NCBI GenBank assembly: GCA_017303335.1
Contig: JAFLBK010000003.1
Coordinates: 248,001 to 312,000, forward strand
Source of the DNA: Chitinophagales bacterium
Lineage (GTDB): Bacteria > Bacteroidota > Bacteroidia > Chitinophagales > Chitinophagaceae
Direction of reading: 5' to 3'
DNA length: 64,000 bases
The notes beneath the pieces were generated by a model, which had not been told where the DNA came from, made no database searches, and saw only the letters and a list, made by a program, of their open reading frames with translations. Positions 7,390 through 16,827 of this stretch are shown piece after piece. How positions within the stretch are numbered: the first letter of the stretch is position 1; every line of letters starts with the position of its first letter. Position numbers and translations under genes: made by a program.

Positions 7390-7418
7390 AAAAGGCGTTG
7401 CTTATGGCAACGCTTTTT
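7390..7418. terminator. Terminator between DUF2911 and symporter genes
   Basis: GCGTTGC (7395-7401), loop TTATG, GCAACGC (7407-7413), then TTTTT on plus and preceded by AAAA, so it works in both directions. The symporter stop codon (7402-7404) lies in the loop. Confidence 0.8.
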
Positions 7419-9030
7419 GTTTCAGGAGTGGCTGCAGCAAAAGTGAAAGCAGTACAACCAATACAGCACCGATCACGTTCAGCCAGAGAAAGGAGATGAT
7501 ATCGAGGTTGTAGATAAGAATCACCAGCAACTCGGAGATAAGTGCCGCGTAGAACACAGCATGTCCTTTTACGTACCGGATGCCGAAAGCCACCAGGAAG
7601 ATCCCGAGGATCACCCCGTAAAACAGGGAACCGAGTATATTCACCGCTTCGATGAGGCTGTTCCCGATATTATAGGCGAACATGGAAATGATGATGCAGA
7701 AAACGCCCCATCCCAATGTATACCATTGCGACACTTTATAATCTTCCAGCTCCGTTTCTTTTTTGACAAAGAACTTCTTGTGAAAATCCACCACGGTGCA
7801 GGCCGCCAGTGAATTCAACGCGGCCGCGATGCTTCCCCAGGCCGCCAGGAATATAATGGCAAAGACCAGCCCGATGAGCCCCACCGGCAGGTTCTCCTTC
7901 ACAAACCAGAGAAAGACAAAATTGGTATCCTTGGGGTCGCTGTCGGGCAGGGCCCGCTTCATCACACCGGCAAATGTTTTGCGGATCGCATTGGCTTCTT
8001 CGATCTTACCCGCGTTAAAGGCGGCCGCATAGTTCGCCTCCAGCATGTTTAAGGAATCTTTTTTTACCGTCTGCTTCGCCTGCTCCAGTCCCACCTCGTC
8101 GAAATAAACCGGACCTTTGTTATACTGGTAAAACGAGAAGATGAGCACACCGATCAGCAGGATGAAAAACTGCATCGGTACTTTGACGAGCCCGTTAATC
8201 AATAATCCTTTCCTGCTTTCTGTTTCGTTTTTTGCAGTCAGGTAACGGCCTACCTGGCTGTGGTCGGTTCCAAAATAACTCAGGGCCAGGAAGAACCCGC
8301 CGATGATACCGCTCCAGATATTGTATTTGTCTTTCCAGTCGAACCCTTCTTCCGTAAAACCGGTGGTAATGATATTCATCTTACCCAGTTCGCCGCTTTT
8401 ACGCAGCGCATGCGTAAAGCCGATGGTATCGGGCAGCAGTTTCACTGCCAGGTATCCTACCAATGCCAGCGCCACCAGTACAATGATCATTTGCAGTTTT
8501 TGGGTATGGGCCACCGCCTTGGCGCCGCCGCTCATGGTGTAAATGATCAGCAAACCGCCCATTACCAGGTTGGTATAATAGATATTCCAGCCCATCAGGG
8601 AACTGAGTACGATAGACGGTGCGAAGATGCTGATGCCGGTGCTCAGGCCCCGCGACAGCAGGAAGAGGAACGAGGTGAGGGTTCTTGTCTTTACATCAAA
8701 ACGTTCTTCGAGAAATTCGTAGGCGGTAAATACTTTAAGCCGGCTGAAAACAGGCACAAAGAAGATACAGATCACGATCATGGCCAGCGGCAGTCCGAAA
8801 TAATACTGTACGAACCGCATCCCGTCGCTGAAGGCCTGCCCCGGCCCTGTTAAAAAAGTGATGGCGCTTGCCTGCGTTCCCATGATGCTCAGCAGCACCA
8901 GGTACCAGGGCATGTTGCGGTTGCTCAGGAAATAACCTTCCAGATTTTTGGTCGTGCGGCTTTTATAGATCCCGTAGACGATAATGCCCGCCAATGTAAC
9001 AATCAATATGATCCAGTCGATACCACTCAT
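7402..9030 (-). CDS. Sodium:solute symporter (SSS family)
   Basis: A 542-aa polytopic inner-membrane protein of the sodium/solute symporter family. The chosen start is the ATG at 9030 (MSGIDWIILIVTLAGIIVYG), because a longer frame to 9102 runs through an overlapping small gene. Family marks include the early YFLSNRNMPWYLVLLSIMGT, SYFGTDHSQVGRYL in the middle and LAAWGSIAAALNSLAACTVV later; I count about 13 membrane helices. A charged insert of some 70 residues (from about 335) between helices is typical of the Bacteroidota subgroup. The substrate cannot be told; sugar, sialic acid or other organic anion are options. It is translated from an ATGA overlap with the 34-aa gene upstream. Confidence 0.93.
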   Translation of the reverse strand: MSGIDWIILIVTLAGIIVYGIYKSRTTKNLEGYFLSNRNMPWYLVLLSIMGTQASAITFLTGPGQAFSDGMRFVQYYFGLPLAMIVICIFFVPVFSRLKVFTAYEFLEERFDVKTRTLTSFLFLLSRGLSTGISIFAPSIVLSSLMGWNIYYTNLVMGGLLIIYTMSGGAKAVAHTQKLQMIIVLVALALVGYLAVKLLPDTIGFTHALRKSGELGKMNIITTGFTEEGFDWKDKYNIWSGIIGGFFLALSYFGTDHSQVGRYLTAKNETESRKGLLINGLVKVPMQFFILLIGVLIFSFYQYNKGPVYFDEVGLEQAKQTVKKDSLNMLEANYAAAFNAGKIEEANAIRKTFAGVMKRALPDSDPKDTNFVFLWFVKENLPVGLIGLVFAIIFLAAWGSIAAALNSLAACTVVDFHKKFFVKKETELEDYKVSQWYTLGWGVFCIIISMFAYNIGNSLIEAVNILGSLFYGVILGIFLVAFGIRYVKGHAVFYAALISELLVILIYNLDIISFLWLNVIGAVLVVLLSLLLQPLLKQKALP

Positions 9031-9131
9031 GAGAACGCCCGGGTTATCCAATAAAAGATACATATCTGCAATACCAGGAATGCAAGCACCCCGAAGTACC
9101 ACTTATTCCAGTATGACCGGTCTTTTTGCAT
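9027..9131 (-). CDS. Small membrane protein, 34 aa, coupled to the symporter
   Basis: A 34-residue frame on the minus strand, MQKDRSYWNKWYFGVLAF and so on, with a single membrane helix (about 12-30) and an aromatic-rich N-terminal flank. Its TGA overlaps the ATG of the symporter in an ATGA junction, a strong sign that it is a real, translationally coupled gene. Short membrane proteins with the RSYWNKWY pattern ahead of SSS symporters are, to my knowledge, recurrent in Bacteroidota, and they probably act as a small subunit or assembly aid as known for DUF485/YjcH-type partners of acetate permeases; that is inference. It is too short for standard gene callers. Confidence 0.72.
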   Translation of the reverse strand: MQKDRSYWNKWYFGVLAFLVLQICIFYWITRAFS

Positions 9132-9196
9132 ATAGCTATAAAAAAGATTCTTCGCTTACGCTCAGAATGACAATACACAATTTGATATTTCTACAA

Positions 9197-11698
9197 CTAC
9201 TTAATATACTTTCCCCTGTTATTGGCGATCAGGTTGGCGAATAAGCGATACGCACCCGGCACGCCTGCCGGTAGTTCCCGGAAGAATACAAGCCCGGTAT
9301 ACACGAACCTCCCTTTGCCGTAGTTGGCAATGACCAGGCTGCCATCCTGTTCCTTTTCACCGGGGTCCTTCATACTGAGTATCTTCTTATAAGCCGTATC
9401 CGTATTCTCCGCGTGGTAAATACTGCGTTCCTGAACCCAGCCCTGGAAATCTTTCTGGGTAATCTTGTTCGGGTGATTCAGGGCGGGATGGTCGGGCAGC
9501 AGGAAATCCACTTTCGCTTCCTCATCGGTGATCCGGTTGCGGCTGATGTTGAACGGATAGGGAGCGATTTTAGCCTTCACCGGACCGATCTGGTTGCTGG
9601 TATTGTATTGCACCAGCAGCACCCCTCCTTCTTTTACGTACAGCATCAGTTCATCGTATACATTGTTCATCCACTCATTGGTATTGTAGGCACGCACGCC
9701 TGTAACAATGGCATCAAGTTGGCGAAGGTTGGCCGCGTTGATATCCGCTTCCTTGAGGGTGATCACTTTATAGCCCATCTGCACCAGCGCTTCCGGGATC
9801 TTATCTCCTGCCCCGGGAATATACCCTACAAGGTGACCCTCTGTTCGTAACCCGGTCATGGCAAACTTGGCGGTCGCTTCCCGGAAATACACGATCGAAG
9901 GAATATGATCGTACTCGATCACACGCCTGTACCGGCTATACTGATCGCCGCTCCTGCTTGCCTGCAGTTTTATGTCTTCCACATAACTGGAATCCTTCCC
10001 GCGGTAGCTGAACAACGACGATTCTCCGGCTTCCCTTTTCTGCGGATTCGCTTTATAGATATACGGATTGTTCGCTGCGCTGATGCCCGTGGATGTTTTC
10101 TTAAGGATGGAATAGGTGGCCGTATCGGGCAGGTTCATTCGGATATGCGTCTTCACATCCACCGGCTTGTTGTTGACCGAGAGAAATACATCGCCGTTGT
10201 AACTCAATTCCAGTTTCGGAATGATGGTCACAGGCTGGTACAGTTCTCCTTTCACGGGATCGGTATGCTTGTACCGGATGGGTTTGGTGAATTTGAATTC
10301 CTTTCCTTCGATCATCACACTGAACACAACGCTCAGCGGATCGCTTTCGCCTTTGCCGATCAGTTGCTGATCGGTAACATTGAAGCTGCCTTTGTCCATC
10401 GCGTTCTCCAGCCAATAGGGCTGTGTAAGCGGGGTGCCGGGCTGGATGTACATGCTGTAGTTCTTCACCGCATTCACATTCTTCTTCAGCTGATCGAAGA
10501 TGAGGTACTCGTGGTTGATGAACGCGTCGGCGCTGAGGATATTGGCCCCCGACCGGTTATTCACCACGAGGCTTATCTTCAGGCTGTCGCCGGCCACGGC
10601 ATACTGCGTACCGGTGGTGGCGTCCATGAAAAGCCCGCTGCAATTTTCCAGTATCTTTTCGATCTCCGCTTTTTTCTGTTCCCGCCAATACACATCCTGC
10701 ACCTGTTCTACCCTTGTATAAAATGTCACCAATCCCTTCAGGATGGTTTCGGGATGTTCTACATTGAAAGAGCGCATGAGCTCTTCCACCGCCGTGGTAT
10801 TCGCCGCGGCCTGTTCCTTATCCACGGCTTTGCGCCAACCCGTTTCCACATCATCCATCAAACTTGTCACGGGCGCTGTTCCCCGGATCGTTTTAAAATA
10901 CTCGATCACGCTGCCGCGTTGCGCCGGAACACCAAAGCCCTGGCTTTTATGCTGACTGCGGCTTGCCGCCGCTATCTCGCCGTAACTCTTTCCGAGGATG
11001 GGATTGTAATCGCCGCATTCGAGTTTGAACTGGTCTTCCCGCTGGGTATTGGTACCACCGAAACTGAATGTATTCCACAGCAGGCGTTTGGCCTGCCATA
11101 CCGAAACGCCCTGCTTCAGTTGCTCGGGAAACTTTGCCGGGTCGGCCGCCGCGTCAAAGGCTTCTTCAGCCAGTATGGCCGAAGCGGTATGATGCCCATG
11201 TCCTCCCTCACCGGTTGTGGGGAAACGGGTAATGATCACGTCGGGACGGAACTTGCGGATCACCCAAACCACATCGCTGAGTATCTTATCGTGCCCCCAG
11301 AAACGAAGCGCTTCTTCCGGGCTTTTGCTGAAACCGAAGTCGAATGCCCGGCTGAAGAACTGCTCGGCGCCGTCGATCCGCCGGGCAGCGAGTAATTCCT
11401 GTGTACGTATCAGGCCTAAGTCGACACCCTGTTCATCGCCGATGAGATTTTGTCCGCCATCACCTCTTGTCAGGCTCAGGTAACCCGTGCGGTATAATTT
11501 TTCATTGGCCAGGTAGGCCAGCAGGCGGGTATTCTCATCATCCGGGTGTGCGGCTATATATAATACAGATCCCAGCACATTCAGTTTCTTGACCTGGAGC
11601 AGGATTTCGGAAGAGGTATAACTGCGTGGAGCTTGTGCGGCAGTAAATAAGAATGAAGAATTAAAAACTAAAAATGAGAACAATAGTTTCCGGAGCAT
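9197..11698 (-). CDS. PIG-L family (LmbE-like) deacetylase, secreted
   Basis: An 833-aa exported protein. Signal peptide at 1-22 (LLFSFLVFNSSFLFTAAQA). The N-terminal half is a PIG-L/LmbE zinc-dependent N-deacetylase domain: AHPDDE at 50-55, SLTRGDGGQN, and GHGHHTAS at about 170 with the metal-binding His residues. The middle is beta-rich, and the last 200 residues (from about 640) look like a flavodoxin/ThuA-like or glutamine-amidotransferase-like fold (GLRTEGHLVGYIPGAGDKIP, QLDAIVTGVRAYN). Large PIG-L proteins of this build occur in Bacteroidota and are expected to remove acetyl groups from sugar conjugates in the periplasm. The same-strand symporter follows. Confidence 0.92.
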   Translation of the reverse strand: MLRKLLFSFLVFNSSFLFTAAQAPRSYTSSEILLQVKKLNVLGSVLYIAAHPDDENTRLLAYLANEKLYRTGYLSLTRGDGGQNLIGDEQGVDLGLIRTQELLAARRIDGAEQFFSRAFDFGFSKSPEEALRFWGHDKILSDVVWVIRKFRPDVIITRFPTTGEGGHGHHTASAILAEEAFDAAADPAKFPEQLKQGVSVWQAKRLLWNTFSFGGTNTQREDQFKLECGDYNPILGKSYGEIAAASRSQHKSQGFGVPAQRGSVIEYFKTIRGTAPVTSLMDDVETGWRKAVDKEQAAANTTAVEELMRSFNVEHPETILKGLVTFYTRVEQVQDVYWREQKKAEIEKILENCSGLFMDATTGTQYAVAGDSLKISLVVNNRSGANILSADAFINHEYLIFDQLKKNVNAVKNYSMYIQPGTPLTQPYWLENAMDKGSFNVTDQQLIGKGESDPLSVVFSVMIEGKEFKFTKPIRYKHTDPVKGELYQPVTIIPKLELSYNGDVFLSVNNKPVDVKTHIRMNLPDTATYSILKKTSTGISAANNPYIYKANPQKREAGESSLFSYRGKDSSYVEDIKLQASRSGDQYSRYRRVIEYDHIPSIVYFREATAKFAMTGLRTEGHLVGYIPGAGDKIPEALVQMGYKVITLKEADINAANLRQLDAIVTGVRAYNTNEWMNNVYDELMLYVKEGGVLLVQYNTSNQIGPVKAKIAPYPFNISRNRITDEEAKVDFLLPDHPALNHPNKITQKDFQGWVQERSIYHAENTDTAYKKILSMKDPGEKEQDGSLVIANYGKGRFVYTGLVFFRELPAGVPGAYRLFANLIANNRGKYIK

Positions 11699-11730
11699 AT
11701 AGCTGTTTATTTTTTATGTATCACCTATCA

Positions 11731-11762
11731 CTTATGACTTATGACTTATGACTTATGACTTA
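11731..11762. repeat. Heptamer tandem repeat
   Basis: About 4.6 head-to-tail copies of CTTATGA between two minus-strand genes. No coding role; slipped-strand length variation is possible. Confidence 0.85.
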
Positions 11763-11769
11763 CAACCCA

Positions 11770-14277
11770 TCACTGCCCTACCAGGAAAACGGCGTTGGCC
11801 AGCAGGAGTTTTCCATTCTCCCAGAAATTGCGGAAGATGGGATCATCGGCAAAGAACACGACCGTTCCGCCTCCAACGGGCTGCACCCCGATCACCGTTC
11901 CGTCTTTGATCTTCGCCTGGAGCCTGCTGCCCACGAAACCAGCTGCCTGGTTTTCCTTTTTCACTACTCCCACATTCCACCCGTCTTTCATAAAGCCATA
12001 CAACTCATCGTTGAGCTTGAGGGTAAAATAGGTATTGCCATAGCCGAAGGCCAGGGGATGCGAATTATCGAGTTCCACCTTATAAATAGCGCCGGGGATA
12101 TTACTGCCCACCCAATCCCGCTCCCGGTTTTCGTAGCGTTTCAGATCGGCATATTCGTTTTCGTCTTTCTTATCGTCCTTTTTTTCCTCATCGGCTTTTT
12201 TTGATTTGAAGCCCCATTCCAGTTTGGCGATCTGCGAAGCGGCATTTTCAAAGGCGATGAGTTTACCGCCCTGCTGCACCCAGTTGCGGATATCGGCGGC
12301 GGCGTCTTTATTCTGCAGGAACCTGTAGTTGCCGTCTGCCAGTATCAACACATCCATCCCTTTCAGGTCGGCGGCATCAAGGTCTTCGGCATTGATCAGC
12401 GTAACCGGGTAACCCAATTGCTGTTCGAAATAATGCCATACTTCACCCGAAGCGTTGGCGCCGGATCCCTTCCCGGTTACCAGGGCCACATTCGGCGCTT
12501 TGATGAAATGCACTTTCTCACTGCCGAAATCAAAACCGGTTTCCATGAACCCGCTGCTTACTTCTGTTACAGCAGTACCGTATCCGGCAGCGATATCCGA
12601 AAACGCAGCGAGTTTATCTTCGTTGCCTTTTTTCAAAACAATCAATGTTCCTTTGGCGAATCGCTTTCCGCCAAAACCAAATTCCTTTTCGGCAAAGCGC
12701 ACTTTGATCCCCTGCTGCATCAGCGCTGCCAGTAAACGGGCATCGGTGAACGAATTGTACTGCAGCAGGTAACCATACGCCCCGGTAGCCGGCCTTGGGA
12801 TAGCGGCCGGTGTGGCGTAGGCAGATACGGGAAGTTTGTCTTTAACCGCGTATGCCTGCACACCATATACATAGGGAATGCTCCAGGCGGTAATATCGTA
12901 GGTGACGGAATCGCTCAGTTTTGATTTGGGTTCGAATAACACTTTTACCAGGGCCGAGCGGGGTTGAACTGCGCTTATGGCCATGGCGCCGGCAGCCGCG
13001 AATCCTTCTTCCCGGCCCGAGGTATAGTTATACCCTTTCAGGGATATACCGCTGATGGAGCCATAGCTGATGCCATTGGCATCGAAGAATTGCTGCAGGG
13101 CCTGCCGCTTGCCGGCATTGCTTTCGGTGATCACGTAGGTTTTGTATTCACCCACTCCGTTCCCATTGGCCTCATCAAAGAATTTTTTAAACTCAGTCAG
13201 CAATTTGCCGGCGTTGGCCGAAGCGATCTCGATCGTACTCATGGCGGTGGTGAAGTGGTGTGCGATGCGGTCTTTCAAGGTAAGCGTATCGCCGTCGTTC
13301 AGCTGGGCAGCCAACCCACCCTGGCTATGCCCGGCCTGCTCATAGGTCATGCCGATGGCGCCGTTATACGTGGGATAGGTATCGCCGTACGAAGGATAGA
13401 ACAGGTCGAATACCTCTTTGGTGAAGTAGAGCCAGCCGTTGGCATCGAAATACTTCGCGTGATTCTTTCCGATGCTGGTTTGAAATTGCCGCTGCCAGGG
13501 CGTGATCACTTCATGAAAGGGCTCGGCGGCGGGAGCAAAGTAATAAGGATTGTTGATCAGTTGTTCGTGGTAATCGCAATGGATCTGCGGCATCCACTCA
13601 TTGTATTTCTTCACGCGGGCCTTTGTTTCCACCTGTGTTTGCCAGGCCCAGTCGCGGTTCAGATCAAAGTAATAATGGTTCACCCTTCCGCCGGGCCAGG
13701 GCTCCCGGTGTTCGCGGGCCGAGAGATTGGCTACCGGTTCTTTGCCGGCCACCTGGTTGTACCAGTTCACGTAGCGGTCGCGTCCATCCGGGTTGAGGCA
13801 GGGATCAATGAGAACAACCGTATTCTTCAGCCAGGTTTTTGTTTGCGCATTCGACGGGTTGAGTAGTTCGAACAGGGCCTTCATGGAAACTTCCGACGAA
13901 CTGGCCTCGTTACCATGAACATTGAAGCTGAGCCATACGATCACCGGGCCATTCGGATCTGCGGCCCTGTCGCGGAGCATGCCGGTGAGGCGGAGGTTGT
14001 TCTTCCGGATCTCGTCGAGATGCGCCATATTCTCGGGAGCAGATATACAGGCCAGCAACAGATCGCGGCCCTCGTTGGTAAAACCGTAGCGTTCCAGTTT
14101 CATCATGCCCGGCATCGCCGCCGCGGCCTGGTTGAAATAATTGACGATCTTATAATGCGGTGTAAAACGGGTTCCAAGCGGGTAGCCCAGGAACTCATCC
14201 GGCGACCGGAGTTGCGCATGGGAGAAGACAACAAAGAACAAGAATAATGAAGCCAGTAGTTTTGATCGTATTGCCAT
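11770..14277 (-). CDS. M14 family zinc carboxypeptidase, secreted
   Basis: An 835-aa exported metallopeptidase. The start is ATG 14277, giving a clean signal peptide (LLASLFLFFVVFSHA); the frame can be read further upstream to 14478 but that adds an unlikely leader. The M14 domain covers about 45-330: the zinc motif H-x-x-E is in NVHGNEASSSE, the third zinc His in the HCDYHEQ stretch, substrate-binding NPDGRDR and DLNRDWAW, and the catalytic Glu in MTYEQAG. The second half (from about 360) resembles a glutamine-amidotransferase-like/flavodoxin-like fold (GMDVLILADGNY) and has a Lys/Asp/Glu-rich insert near 730. Cleaves C-terminal residues or amide bonds of peptides; exact substrate unknown. 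It is divergent from gamma-glutamyltransferase. Confidence 0.92.
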   Translation of the reverse strand: MAIRSKLLASLFLFFVVFSHAQLRSPDEFLGYPLGTRFTPHYKIVNYFNQAAAAMPGMMKLERYGFTNEGRDLLLACISAPENMAHLDEIRKNNLRLTGMLRDRAADPNGPVIVWLSFNVHGNEASSSEVSMKALFELLNPSNAQTKTWLKNTVVLIDPCLNPDGRDRYVNWYNQVAGKEPVANLSAREHREPWPGGRVNHYYFDLNRDWAWQTQVETKARVKKYNEWMPQIHCDYHEQLINNPYYFAPAAEPFHEVITPWQRQFQTSIGKNHAKYFDANGWLYFTKEVFDLFYPSYGDTYPTYNGAIGMTYEQAGHSQGGLAAQLNDGDTLTLKDRIAHHFTTAMSTIEIASANAGKLLTEFKKFFDEANGNGVGEYKTYVITESNAGKRQALQQFFDANGISYGSISGISLKGYNYTSGREEGFAAAGAMAISAVQPRSALVKVLFEPKSKLSDSVTYDITAWSIPYVYGVQAYAVKDKLPVSAYATPAAIPRPATGAYGYLLQYNSFTDARLLAALMQQGIKVRFAEKEFGFGGKRFAKGTLIVLKKGNEDKLAAFSDIAAGYGTAVTEVSSGFMETGFDFGSEKVHFIKAPNVALVTGKGSGANASGEVWHYFEQQLGYPVTLINAEDLDAADLKGMDVLILADGNYRFLQNKDAAADIRNWVQQGGKLIAFENAASQIAKLEWGFKSKKADEEKKDDKKDENEYADLKRYENRERDWVGSNIPGAIYKVELDNSHPLAFGYGNTYFTLKLNDELYGFMKDGWNVGVVKKENQAAGFVGSRLQAKIKDGTVIGVQPVGGGTVVFFADDPIFRNFWENGKLLLANAVFLVGQ

Positions 14278-14401
14278 ATTGTATAAATGTAGCGGTAGTC
14301 CGGTAAATAATATGTGAAAATAAAGAAAGCGGCCGATTTCGCTTTTACCTTCCGTACTTATTAATTGAAGGCAATCAAGTAATTTCGGCAAAACAATCTC
14401 C

Positions 14402-16093
14402 ATGCGCACATACCTGGCCGGACTTGTATTCCTGTTCATCATTCCCGGTTCTTTTGCCCAGTCTGTAAAGAACAACACGCATTATTCCGTTCAGAAAACG
14501 ATCACCTGCGGCAAGGGCGCTGTGGTATCGGCGCATCCGCTCGCCAGCATGGCGGGACTCCAGATCCTCAAACAAGGCGGCAATGCTGTCGACGCGGCCA
14601 TCGCCACCCAACTGGCCCTGGCTGTTGTATACCCGGCAGCCGGCAATATCGGCGGGGGTGGATTTATGGTGGCACACCTCAGCAATGGCCAGAATATATC
14701 CATCGATTACCGCGAAAAAGCCCCGGCAAAAGCAAGCCGGGATATGTACCTCGATAAAGACGGCAATGCCCAACTGGATCTTTCGCAATACGGTCACCTG
14801 GCTTCGGGCGTTCCCGGTACCGTTGCCGGTTTGTTCGCCAGCCTGAAATACGCGAAGCTTCCTTTCGTCAAACTCATCCAGCCTGCCATCGACCTGGCCG
14901 AGCATGGCTTTCCCATCACAGCCGGGCAAGCGGCATCGTTCAATTCCAACAAAAAAGAATTCCTCGAACAGAACAAAGCGGCTATCGCTTTCGTGAAAGC
15001 GGAAAAATGGAAGGCCGGCGACCTGCTTATTCAAACAGATCTTGCCAACACCCTGAAACGTATCCGCGACCTCGGTCAAAAAGGTTTTTACGAAGGCGAA
15101 ACCGCCCGGCTCATTGTGGAAGAGATGCAGCGGGGCAACGGCATCATCTCACCCGACGACCTGAAGAGTTATGAAGCCAAAGAACGAACGCCCCTCTCTT
15201 TCGATTACAAAGGCCACCAGGTGATCTCCATGCCCCTGCCCAGCAGCGGGGGTATCATCATTGAACAGATGCTGAAGATGATCGAACCACGCAACATCGC
15301 AGCGATGAAATTTCAAACGGCCGGATCGGTGCAACTGATGACGGAAGTGGAGCGCAGGGCTTATGCCGACCGGGCTGAATTTTTGGGCGACGCTGATTTT
15401 GTAAACGTTCCGGTAAAAACATTGGTGAGCAGGGAATACCTTGAGCAGCGGATGAAAGATTATGAACCCGGCAAGGCCGGCAACAGCAAGATCACCGGCG
15501 CCGGCATGATCAGGGAAAGTGAAGAAACAACCCACCTGAGCGTGATCGATGCCGAAGGCAATGCCGTAGCGGTAACCACCACGCTCAACGACAGCTATGG
15601 CAGCCATACCGTGGTAACCGGCGCGGGCTTTATCCTTAACAACGAGATGGATGATTTCAGTGTAAAGCCGGGCGTGCCCAACATGTACGGTGCGCTGGGC
15701 AACGACAAGAATGCCATCGCTCCCGGTAAACGGATGCTGAGCAGTATGACCCCCACCATCGTACTGAAGAACAACAAACCCTGCCTCGTGGTAGGAACAC
15801 CCGGGGGCACCACCATCCCCACCAGCGTATTTCAAACCCTGGTGAACATCATCGAATTCAACATGACGGCCATCGACGCGGTGAATAAACCCAAGTTCCA
15901 TCACCAATGGTCGCCCGACCGCATTGATGTGGAGAAGGATTTTCCTGCCGACGTGATACAGCAACTGGAGGCCATGGGCTATACCGTGAAGCCAAGAGAA
16001 TCGATCGGCCGTACCGAACTGATACAGGTACTTGGTAAAAAGATCATCGCCGTAGGCGATAAACGCGGCGATGACGATGCCAGGGGGTATTAG
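14402..16093 (+). CDS. ggt: Gamma-glutamyltransferase
   Basis: A 563-aa exported precursor that moves or hydrolyses gamma-glutamyl groups of glutathione and related peptides in the periplasm. Signal peptide at 1-20. The large-subunit marks are clear (GGNAVDAAIATQLAL, YPAAGNIGGGGFMV, YREKAP). Self-cleavage and catalysis occur at the Thr of TTHLSV, T376, which becomes the N-terminus of the small subunit; further marks are TLNDSYGSH, NNEMDDF and the GTPGGTTIPTS oxyanion region. Length is normal. It is divergent from the M14 peptidase, and a hairpin follows the stop. The two neighbours could both help to use extracellular peptides, but this is inference. Confidence 0.96.
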   Translation: MRTYLAGLVFLFIIPGSFAQSVKNNTHYSVQKTITCGKGAVVSAHPLASMAGLQILKQGGNAVDAAIATQLALAVVYPAAGNIGGGGFMVAHLSNGQNISIDYREKAPAKASRDMYLDKDGNAQLDLSQYGHLASGVPGTVAGLFASLKYAKLPFVKLIQPAIDLAEHGFPITAGQAASFNSNKKEFLEQNKAAIAFVKAEKWKAGDLLIQTDLANTLKRIRDLGQKGFYEGETARLIVEEMQRGNGIISPDDLKSYEAKERTPLSFDYKGHQVISMPLPSSGGIIIEQMLKMIEPRNIAAMKFQTAGSVQLMTEVERRAYADRAEFLGDADFVNVPVKTLVSREYLEQRMKDYEPGKAGNSKITGAGMIRESEETTHLSVIDAEGNAVAVTTTLNDSYGSHTVVTGAGFILNNEMDDFSVKPGVPNMYGALGNDKNAIAPGKRMLSSMTPTIVLKNNKPCLVVGTPGGTTIPTSVFQTLVNIIEFNMTAIDAVNKPKFHHQWSPDRIDVEKDFPADVIQQLEAMGYTVKPRESIGRTELIQVLGKKIIAVGDKRGDDDARGY

Positions 16094-16095
16094 TA

Positions 16096-16122
16096 CAAGG
16101 TCTGACGTTTCGTCTGACCTTG
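16096..16122 (+). terminator. Hairpin after gamma-glutamyltransferase
   Basis: CAAGGTCTGACG, loop TTT, CGTCTGACCTTG: 12-pair stem with one T/T mismatch three bases after the stop. No T run, so termination is only likely. Confidence 0.5.
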
Positions 16123-16146
16123 GGCACACATAAATAACACCGACCA

Positions 16147-16677
16147 ATGAGTATAGAAACAGCATTCATCCAGAGCGCCGTAAAGCGGTTACACTATTAC
16201 AAAGAACTTGCGGATAAAACCTTCGCCCAGCTCAATCAGGATGAGCTGCATTATCAACCCAACGAATCGAGCAACAGCATCGCCATCATCATCCAGCACA
16301 TGGCGGGCAATATGCTGAGCCGGTGGACCGGTTTCCTGACCAGTGATGGTGAAAAAGACTGGCGCAACCGCGATACCGAATTTGAAGAACAGCATATGAA
16401 CCGGGAGCAGTTGATGGCGTTTTGGGAAAAAGGATGGGCCTGCTGCCTGGATGCCATCGGATCGTTGCAGGATGAAGACCTGTCCAAAACCATTTACATA
16501 CGGGGCGAAGGATTGATCGTGGTGGATGCGATCAACCGGCAGCTGGCGCACTACCCCTATCATGTCGGACAGATCGTATACCTCGGTCGGATGATCCGCA
16601 ACCACGACTGGCAGAATCTTTCCATCCCCAAAGGGCAGTCGGATCATTTCAATAAGGAGATGAGAGAAAAGAAATGA
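16147..16677 (+). CDS. DUF1572/DinB-like protein
   Basis: A 176-aa cytoplasmic four-helix protein of the DinB superfamily, DUF1572 branch. The likely metal His residues are visible: the IIIQHMAGN stretch near residue 50 and LAHYPYHVGQIVYLG near 135, the usual H...HxxxH layout of DinB folds. Members of the DUF1572 branch are widespread in Bacteroidota and Bacillota; some DinB proteins are thiol transferases, but no reaction is established for this one. It stands alone between the gamma-glutamyltransferase terminator and tamB, and a short hairpin overlaps its stop codon. Confidence 0.88.
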   Translation: MSIETAFIQSAVKRLHYYKELADKTFAQLNQDELHYQPNESSNSIAIIIQHMAGNMLSRWTGFLTSDGEKDWRNRDTEFEEQHMNREQLMAFWEKGWACCLDAIGSLQDEDLSKTIYIRGEGLIVVDAINRQLAHYPYHVGQIVYLGRMIRNHDWQNLSIPKGQSDHFNKEMREKK

Positions 16678-16694
16678 CAGGTTAAAAAACCTGT
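16677..16694 (+). terminator. Short hairpin at the end of the DUF1572 gene
   Basis: ACAGGTT (16677-16683), loop AAAA, AACCTGT (16688-16694), starting at the last base of the stop codon. No T run. Confidence 0.35.
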
Positions 16695-16827
16695 TGAAAC
16701 CCCGCTCTCCGCTGCAAAAGAAAGGGTAAATTTTGGTACTTAATTTGCCCGGCGGGGCCCGAATAATTATTTTTACACATAATACCTGGCCCTGCGCAGC
16801 ATCCTGAACATATCAAAGTGGTTTTTA

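Noticed and set aside
9147..9174. GATTCTTCGCTTACGCTCAG stretch as regulatory element
   Set aside because: A short, often seen intergenic phrase; without a genome-wide comparison nothing supports a function.
9905..11395. 496-codon open frame on the plus strand
   Set aside because: It lies fully inside the minus-strand PIG-L gene, which has a signal peptide and clear motifs; the plus frame has no recognisable domain and is a high-GC shadow.
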